Shown: positions 17,890 through 23,514 of the stretch, piece after piece
Layout: each line of letters begins with the position of its first letter
Position numbering within the stretch: position 1 is the first letter of the stretch
Assembly: GCF_000315625.1 (NCBI RefSeq)
Contig: NW_005434623.1
Coordinates: forward strand, 216,322-239,835
Reading direction: 5' to 3'
Origin: Guillardia theta CCMP2712
Lineage: Eukaryota; Cryptophyceae; Pyrenomonadales; Geminigeraceae
Length of the DNA stretch: 23,514 bases
Notes under the pieces: generated by a model
Seen by the model: only the letters and a program-made list of their open reading frames with translations
Databases searched by the model: none
What the model was told of the DNA's origin: nothing
Program-made: the position numbers and the translations under genes

Positions 17890-18630
17890 TGCGCGCCTGG
17901 AGAGTCACAACACAAGGAAGACAATTACCGGAAAGTCTTTTACTCCCGATGACGTCACTGGCCGTTTGCTGCTGCATCCTCTTGTTTAAAAGGATGGCAG
18001 GTTGGGTCGCAGGGGGCCTTGGTAGGCTTTTGTTGACTTTACGCTGCTGAGCATGAAATATGGCATTGTTGCTTGTTGCGTGTTGCCCTCGATCGGCGAG
18101 GCAACCATTTAACCTGTTTGTTGCTGATTGCAAGATTTGCAAGCATGGATTTACCCAGTAAACATCATGGAGTGTGAAACCTTGATTGAAAAACAAGAAA
18201 AAATGATGATAAGTTTGATGATAGAATTGTGATTGTTTTCAGAATACACACGAATGTTCCAGTTTACTTGCAAGATAGAATACAGTTCAATGATCCCTCA
18301 CCTTTGACATCTCAAAACACTGGCATGCTCGTTTTTGCGCTACAAATTCTCTTCTAAGCTCCAGAGCAACCATTCCCTAACAATGTCTACACTAAGAAAA
18401 GAGTCGTGAGAGTGATCATGCTCGATCTTTAGAATCTCTAGAGCACAACATGCATTGGACATGCTCAGCACCTTCCCCTCCGCGATTCATTCTCTAGCGA
18501 ACCATACATTGCAATATTCTTACGTGTGCTCATGCCTCTGCGCATCCTCTATTGCATAGTCAGTCTTCGTCGCAAGTATACATGACGTCATAGCGATCGC
18601 AGTCCTCTTGCTTCTCCTCTTGCTCTGCAG
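17890..18630. other. Intergenic stretch with two TGACGTCA palindromes
   Basis: No gene is supported. Perfect CRE-type TGACGTCA sites (bZIP/CREB consensus) occur at 17950-17957, 60 bp after the stop of RWP-RK copy 3, and at 18583-18590, within a possible intron of the next gene. The remainder is unstructured, AT-richer sequence. Confidence 0.4.
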
Positions 18631-18867
18631 TCACCTTATCTGCCGAGACAAAGAATGGTATTCGGTAAGATCAACCAGCTCTAGAGCGTCGCAGAAAGCA
18701 TCTCAAGTTTCCTGTTCTTCTTCAAATCATACCTTGCCAACCAGTTGACAGGCGACGATGATGTTCGGAATGAGCTGGTGGCAGCTCGTGCTGACTGGGT
18801 AGTAAGGAGCGTATCGTTGTTCAGCAAGTTGCAAAGCTTGATTGGACCAGCAGACACGATGCGTTGA
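18631..18867 (+). CDS. 3' exons of an unidentified gene
   Basis: Exon 18631-18664 follows a strong pyrimidine-rich acceptor (TTGCTCTGCAG) and reads TLSAETKNGIR. A 43-nt intron (18665-18707, GTAAGA donor) joins it in phase to 18708-18867, reading FLFFFKSYLANQLTGDDDVR, then NELVAARADWVV, then SLFSKLQSLIGPADTMR and TGA. The last exon is convincing protein-coding sequence: mixed hydrophobic and charged residues, helix-like. The 5' part is unresolved. A GTATAC donor at about 18577 would give a 54-nt intron, but the exon before it has a TAG in the required frame. No family is recognised. Confidence 0.45.
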
Positions 18868-19201
18868 CAAGAGGAAGACGAATTGTGACTGATGAAGGGC
18901 AGGATGACCGCATGGGATGACCGGGAGGGAGGGGGAAGGGTTGGCCAGTGACTCTTTCGGAGTTCGATTCCTTCTGGCTCTCTGTATCGCAACGCTTCCA
19001 CCCAATGTTTACTACATGAATTTAGAGTGATACAAGAATACATGTTTTCAGCTTCTTGGGTCTGTAAGCTTCAATATCCGAAGATTCTAGAACAGTTGTA
19101 GAACGAACGTGTAGCACCTCCTCGTTTGCTCGGCAGGCTGCGCGGAAGGGAAAAGTTGCTCGTCTTTCACGAGCGGCGACCAAAACCATCCAGCATTCAA
19201 C
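18868..19201. other. Upstream region of SPDW copy 4
   Basis: No gene is seen on either strand beyond short frames. TCACGAGCGG at 19167-19176 lies 35 bp before the ATG of SPDW copy 4. Confidence 0.4.
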
Positions 19202-19720
19202 ATGGCATCCGATTCGAGTACATGCCAACATGCGCACGATCAGCACCAACAGCATCGACAACAACATCATCACCATGAGCCTCTACAGTCCGATCCATCT
19301 GAATCACACGACACTGATTTACAAGACCTCCCTGATGGACTCATAGCTGCAGTTTCTGCTCCTCTTGCCCCTGCTCATTCATCTCAGAACCCCACACTCG
19401 TTTCAATTGACATTCACCATTACATGCCCAACTCTCCTGCTCCTATCCCCGCTTCTCCTCCTCCTCCTCCTGCTCCTACAAATCTGATAGAACTTGATCC
19501 AAACGACATCCGTCTTCGGCGTACCATCAAGCCCTCTCCCGACTGGACCCTCTCCCAGCATGCTGCTCCTAGTCGCAGGGCAAGCTTTCCTCAGCTTGAC
19601 AGTCTTCCCTCCGAGCAGCCCAAGAAGCGAAGGCAGAGTGCGGGTCCGGGCGAGCTGCTGTGGAATAGCGTGATGAAGGCAAGATCTAAGGTTACGGAGT
19701 CCAACTCCGAAGATGTTTGA
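19202..19720 (+). CDS. SPDW-family protein, copy 4 (longest intact member)
   Basis: A single open frame of 172 residues from ATG 19202 (context CAACATGGC). The N-terminal half is low-complexity: a His/Gln-rich stretch (QHAHDQHQQHRQQHHHHEP), then a Ser/Pro-rich segment with poly-Pro. The family core follows (19505-19701) with RLRRTIKPSPDWTLSQHAAP, RRASFPQLDSLPSEQPKKRR and GPGELLWNSVMKARSK. The protein ends TESNSEDV. That final SEDV matches the ends of RWP-RK copies 2 and 3 (NESEDV) and nearly that of copy 1 (DSEEV). The architecture, a disordered His/Gln/Pro-rich N-terminus plus a compact basic core, is typical of a nuclear regulatory protein; this is inference. I recognise no known domain. 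Confidence 0.72.
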   Translation: MASDSSTCQHAHDQHQQHRQQHHHHEPLQSDPSESHDTDLQDLPDGLIAAVSAPLAPAHSSQNPTLVSIDIHHYMPNSPAPIPASPPPPPAPTNLIELDPNDIRLRRTIKPSPDWTLSQHAAPSRRASFPQLDSLPSEQPKKRRQSAGPGELLWNSVMKARSKVTESNSEDV

Positions 19721-19962
19721 GCAGCTTTGCTGGGAATCAATGACGAAGGAGTTTCTGATGAGAGCCCGACTGGAGACTGCTAGAGGACGATGCCGTGAGT
19801 TAGGGTTTATTTTCTTAGCGTCTGTTACCTGTGTGCGCGAATATGCTAGGGGCGGAGGGAGTGCGCTCAAATGAATGAAAACTTTCAAAAGTTGGCAACT
19901 CTTTGATTGTCTGTGGGATGAAGAAATCATTGTATTAATTGCCTCCATGAGAAGCAGCACCT

Positions 19963-20178
19963 ATGGCATCATCTTCAAGGTCGCACTGGCGGCATCCAGG
20001 TTGAACTAGTAACGGCACGTAGAGGATTCCAGCAGGCTTCTTGCAGGACCCAGCATCTTTTTCGCAACTTTCGTTACGGAGATTGAACGTATCATCGAGT
20101 CGTCGTATGGCGACAGTCTGATGAAGTGAGTGTTCGCAACTTTCACTTGCAACTGTTGAACGGAGGCTCAGTCACTAG
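19963..20178 (+). CDS. Possible 40-residue three-exon microprotein
   Basis: Exons 19963-19999, 20047-20125 and 20172-20178 are joined by 47- and 46-nt GT-AG introns in consistent phases: MASSSRSHWRHP, G, PSIFFATFVTEIERIIESSY, GDSLM, NH and TAG. The middle exon has a good acceptor (TTCTTGCAG) and donor (GTGAGT) and reads like a helical segment. The intron lengths match the window's typical size. The last exon is only 7 nt, and the stop falls at the boundary of the GC-rich island that follows, so this could also be a longer gene cut by insertion of that island. Confidence 0.38.
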
Positions 20179-21000
20179 GCGCTGAGCGGCGTACGGTCGT
20201 GTTTCGGTAGTATCATGCTCAGTTCACCACTGAGTCCGACTCTCACTGCCGTCACTGTGCACTGACGGCGAAAGAGCCTCGCGGCAGTGCGCCGGCCCCA
20301 CTCAGTGCCCAGCTCCAAACTTCCGGCAAGCCGCTCCCGTTCAGTATGAAAAGTCACAAGTTACTTCCGAAGTTAGTCACTGGGGCTTGCCGCGTGCGGG
20401 GCGGCCACCCCGTGACCGGGTCACCTGGGTCGGAACTCGTCGGAACTTCGGATCACCTCGGTGATCATAGTAAGCCGGCCGCGCTGGTAACCAGGTTGAG
20501 GGGGCCCGGACTCCGGGATCATCACTGCGCCGCGCCCGAACCGTTCAACGGTCGAAGGCTCCGAGTCACCGGGTTTCAAGCCAGAAGTTGACTGCTTCCG
20601 GCGCCGCCGGGCGGAGCCTATGACCCGGTCACGGTGGCAAGTTTAAGTTAAATTGGCTCTTAGATGATTCCATTATGATGCGGGCCGGCGCCCCGTGACT
20701 GCCCCCGGCCACGGGCCCGGCCGGCTCGGCGGTGACAGCGCCCAGCCGCCGGCGGCGGCGGCGGGCCCCCGGGGCGGCGGGGTGGGCTGTCACTCGTCAA
20801 CCACACCCCCGCAGTGGCGGCCCCCCCCGGCCGGAGGCTTAGGCCGGGCCCGGACTGACCGTACCGTACGGTGGCAGCGCGGCCATTCAAGATTGATCAG
20901 ATCGGACCGTCCGACCGGCGGCGGACCGGTCCGACGGGCCCCCCGGGGCCCGGGGGGGCCTGAGCGGTGACGCGGCCGCCTCCGTGATTGAGGGCCCTAA
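20179..21000. repeat. Extremely GC-rich palindromic island
   Basis: Base composition jumps to very high GC with dense self-complementary words: GTGACCGGGTCAC near 20420, CCGTACCGTACGG near 20860, GGACCGTCCGACCGG, GGACCGGTCCG near 20925 and GGGCCCCCCGGGGCCC near 20940. GGTGAC/GTCACC words recur throughout. All frames are open in places only because stop codons are rare at this composition, and no protein-like sequence is seen. A shorter island of the same style closes the window (from about 23395) and another lies at 8404-8460. Confidence 0.7.
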
Positions 21001-21258
21001 GGTCGGGTAGGACTATTGACAAGATCGACATCATGGTGAAAGGTAAAAGGATATGCTTTATGGCATAGAGGATCAAATATAAACTTCTAGAGCTAGGGGT
21101 GGGCATACCGAGTCATGTGCTGATCTGGATTTCAGTGGGGTGGGGTACCCAAGGCTCGTTTTGACCGGGGGGTGGGTGGACGATAACGGTCAAGTCAAGA
21201 CACGATGATGCTGGCGATCGGAGGAAAACCTAGAGGATGCCGGCATGCGGACAGGAAA
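21001..21258. other. Intergenic stretch with G-rich runs
   Basis: GGGGTGGGC and GGGGTGGGG runs (about 21095-21180) resemble, in reverse orientation, the ACCCC-rich stretch at 9170-9610. No gene is supported. Confidence 0.35.
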
Positions 21259-21404
21259 GAGCAGGAGAGCAGGAGAGCAGGAGAGCAGGAGAGCAGGAGA
21301 GCAGGAGAGCAGCAGAGCAGCAGAGCAGCAGAGCAGCAGAGCAGCAGAGCAGCAGAGCAGCAGAGCAGCAGAGCAGCAGAGCAGCAGAGCAGCAGAGCAG
21401 GAGG
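21259..21404 (+). repeat. Octamer minisatellite (GAGCAGGA)5 then (GAGCAGCA)n
   Basis: About 18 units of 8 bp, starting as GAGCAGGA and switching cleanly to GAGCAGCA after about five units. Since 8 is not a multiple of three, all frames cycle and stay open, giving spurious reading frames on both strands. It lies upstream of the first supported exon of the next gene. Confidence 0.95.
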
Positions 21405-21613
21405 ATGACTGAAGGGATAGGAGTGATCAGACAGAGCACAAGCACGAGAAGGAGCAGAAGCGGGAGGTAAAGAACGAGCAGAGGTAGATTGGGCCCGAGG
21501 AGAAAAGAATACCTTAGGGACAACAAGATAGCAGGCAGAGTCGCGGGAAGCAGAGGCAGACATCAAACGTTGACTTCTTCATCCTCAAAGTGATCTTTCT
21601 CAGACACATAGGC
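21405..21613. other. Upstream flank of the Ser/Pro/Glu-rich protein gene
   Basis: Purine-rich sequence. The frame of the next gene is open back to about 21517 and would add a hydrophobic stretch (NVDFFILKVIFLRHIG) before the proposed start, so an earlier exon is possible. Confidence 0.35.
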
Positions 21614-23358
21614 ATGTTGCCAGGGAGCGTGTACGTGACGGAGAGACCAGCGATGTCTGTCTTCAGCCACAAGGAGGTGAGAAGATATAGAGAATGCCGT
21701 CCTCCTTAACCTACTACGCATGCAGGCGCCTCCTGCCCACGAGCTCGATGCTATCGCTGGGGATATGTTCAGCCTGATCCAGGAGCTTAGGAGAATGTCG
21801 CAAGAGATCGGGCATCGTCACATCAGCAGAAGTATGGCACCAACTTGCCTTCTTCTTGGTACTGACTCTCTTGCGCAGTAGCAGATGATCTTGACAGGAC
21901 TTTCTTCCGCCTCAAGGACTGGCAGAGTCGAAACTGCGCAGGGGCGTCGGGAGCAAGGAGCTCGTTGCTACTCCCTAAGTGCAGTCGGGAGCGGGAGGGA
22001 AGGAGGAATGGAACCCCCAAGCTCTTGAGTCCCTTCCTCTCAAGCGTTCGCTTCACTCCTCGACAGCTCTCTCTCTCCTTCTCAGCCCCTCCTGCCAGCC
22101 CCAGCACTAGCTGGATCCCTTCCTACCACCCAATGTCTGCTACACTCGGGAGAAGGGAGGAGCAAATTTCTCCTGTGCTCGTTGACTCTTCCTTCTCCTC
22201 TCCTCTATTTCCTTCGGGACAGGAACAGCGCAGGAGCGAGGGAGGAGGAAGGAGAGGGAGGGAGGGACAGCTGGGGCTCGAGGTGGACAAGCCATGGGGA
22301 GAGGAGGAGGAGGAAGAGGAGGAGGAGGAGGAGGAGGAGGAGGAGGAGGAGGAGCTCTGCAGTCTCATCTCAAGATCGCTGCACAGGGTGGGAGGGAGGA
22401 AGGAGGCAGAGGTTTCTATGTCTTCCCCTCCTGAACCTCCTCAGTCTCCCCCCAACGCACTCTTCTTACCCCCCCAGGCTATTGTCGACGACCATCCTTC
22501 CTCTAACCAGCCTCCTCCTCCTCGTTTTCCAAGCGCTTCAGACTCCTCCTCCTTCCCCTATCCTCTTCCTCGATCGGATCATAGACCTTCGTCGGCAGTA
22601 CAGCTCCAGCCTGCTGCCTCCATCTCTCATCTTGCAGCTGCTGGCAAGCAGCTGGGACAGGCCAGGAAAGCTGAGGGAGGAGTAGCGGGCCACGTGAACA
22701 GCCTGGGGCTTTCTCCAACCGGCGTGCGAGGGCAGCAACGGAAGGGGGACGCGGAAGTGTGGCACATCAGAAGAGAGGAGGAGAGAGCAAAGAAGCAAAA
22801 CAAGGAAGAGCAGCAGAGTCAGAGTCAGAGTCAGAGTCAGAGTCAGGGGAAAGAGGGCGACGAGGATAAGCTTAATCTGTTCACATGCCACAGTCTGTTC
22901 AACCTTCAGACAGCAGTGCCGAAACTGAGCATTCCCATGAGAGCTAAGGTGTACTCCCTTAGTTCAGCTCCTCCTCAGCCTCTGCTCTCTTCCTCTGTCT
23001 CCTCCTCTTTGCTCCCTTGTCTTCGTATCCTTGCGGTCTACTCCGTTCTATCCTCTCCTTCGGGCTTCCTTCCTCTTTCACCTCACAAGCCTTACTTCTT
23101 TCAGATCCCGCGGCTCTGGGACGCTGGTTCTACTCCCAAGAACCAGCACGAGGCAGAAAGAACGTCGGAGTCTGATGAAGAGGAGATGTTGATGGTTCAA
23201 GGTGAGCCCCCGTTGTTCTTTCATCCTCCCCCTCACCCTCATCTCCCTTCTTTGCCTCCTTCTATCCATCTTTGCTCTCCTTGCTGGCCATACCTCCTCC
23301 TCCTCCTCCTCCACCACCACCATTTGGAGATTCGTTTTCAGGCAACTTTTGGGTATGA
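21614..23358 (+). CDS. Multi-exon gene for a low-complexity Ser/Pro/Glu-rich protein
   Basis: Exons at 21614-21676, 21726-21831 and from 21879 are joined by 49- and 47-nt introns in phase, reading MLPGSVYVTERPAMSVFSHK, then PPAHELDAIAGDMFSLIQEL, then ADDLDRTFFRLKDWQSRN. The frame then runs open to 22948 through a poly-Glu run (22302-22352), a Pro/Ser-rich part and a Gln-Ser repeat. One probable intron, 22949-23104 (GTGTAC donor, pyrimidine tract, TTTCAG), is 156 nt and stop-free. The last exons 23105-23201 (IPRLWDAGSTPKNQHEAERT) and 23342-23358 give a terminus GNFWV and TGA. Further introns probably lie within 21979-22500, where pyrimidine-rich CAG acceptors abound, so the middle is uncertain. 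The 5' helical part is most protein-like. No family is recognised. Confidence 0.5.
22302..22352 (+). repeat. (GAG/GGA)n purine repeat encoding poly-Glu
   Basis: A nearly uninterrupted GAGGAG run. In the frame of the surrounding gene it encodes about 17 Glu; in the reverse frame, poly-Ser. Confidence 0.9.
22814..22847 (+). repeat. (AGAGTC)n hexamer repeat encoding Gln-Ser repeats
   Basis: About five and a half hexamer units in the open frame of the Ser/Pro/Glu-rich gene, giving QSQSQSQSQ. Confidence 0.9.
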
Positions 23359-23394
23359 GGGTCATGAATTCCAGGGTTCCCGAGTTCAGGGCCC

Positions 23395-23514
23395 GCTGTC
23401 CCCATCACCGTCACCGGGGTGACCCGGGGGCCGGCGCCGCCCGCCGGGTACAACTTCACTCGGCCGTCCCGGGCGCCCGGGGTGCGGGGCGGCCCTGCGG
23501 ACGGTGTAGCTCAA
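23395..23514. repeat. GC-rich palindromic island at the right edge
   Basis: It begins just after the end of the preceding gene and contains GTCACCGGGGTGAC (a perfect inverted repeat), GGGGGCCGGCGCCGCCCGCC and GGGCGCCCGGGG. It has the same style as the islands at 8404-8460 and 20179-21000, and continues beyond the window. Confidence 0.6.

Noticed and set aside
18950-18980. GAGTTCGATTCC resembling a tRNA T-loop/B box
   Set aside because: No A box, anticodon arm or acceptor stem can be formed around it.
11234-19720. A CRISPR-like or phage-type reading of the repeated blocks
   Set aside because: The blocks are long coding duplications with introns in a eukaryotic context, not short regularly spaced repeats.
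19403-19960. Minus-strand 185-codon frame
   Set aside because: It is antisense to SPDW copy 4; the plus strand has the conserved core and ATG.
20695-20970. Open frames in the GC-rich island
   Set aside because: Stops are rare at this base composition, and the products are Gly/Pro/Arg-rich without domain-like sequence.
21195-21566. Frames over the octamer repeat
   Set aside because: The 8-bp period opens every frame; the translations are repeats such as LLLCCSAA or RAAEQQSS.

Overview
This is a eukaryotic nuclear window. Its genes are split by many GT-AG introns, most of them very short (43-57 nt) and some longer and rich in simple polypyrimidine or polypurine runs. There is no operon-like packing, rRNA or tRNA. 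The short introns, the RWP-RK family genes and the many simple repeats suit a unicellular alga or similar protist. A cryptophyte of the Guillardia type is my best guess, by inference only.

Left arm (1-8230). A partial, highly charged minus-strand gene runs off the left edge. Next, on the plus strand, are the remains of a fucosyltransferase-like (GT23/FUT8-type) gene in six exons (732-2632), of which only the C-terminal half is visible. Converging on it is a large minus-strand coiled-coil gene (8226-2817). I reconstructed it as nine exons with consistent phases, coding for about 1600 residues, and it contains a recent 444-bp tandem duplication.

Middle (8230-11230). Mostly repeat-rich non-coding DNA: a near-perfect palindrome cluster at about 8389-8441, ACCGGT-dense and ACCCC-rich stretches, and one small three-exon gene (10276-10643) for an 89-residue protein whose N-terminus looks like a mitochondrial presequence.

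Core of interest (11230-19720). Seven copies of two small gene families are interleaved in about 8.5 kb. Three are RWP-RK genes (12152-12643, 13377-14032, 17225-17889), each split by an intron at the same codon inside the DNA-binding domain. Four are copies of an unrecognised family whose roughly 65-residue core contains SPDW, RRASF, KKRRQS and GELLWNSV (11234-11629 minus, 15046-15477, a broken copy at 15878-16153, and 19202-19720). The outermost unit is a divergent pair. Several upstream regions share a TCACGAG motif, and the gene at 15046 has direct repeats in its upstream region. This is the best candidate for an undescribed system: a locally expanding set of putative transcription factors beside a novel nuclear-looking family.

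Right arm (19720-23514). A possible 40-residue three-exon microprotein gene ends at the edge of an extremely GC-rich palindromic island (20179-21000). An octamer minisatellite follows, then a plus-strand multi-exon gene (21614-23358) for a low-complexity Ser/Pro/Glu-rich protein. Another GC-rich palindromic island closes the window.
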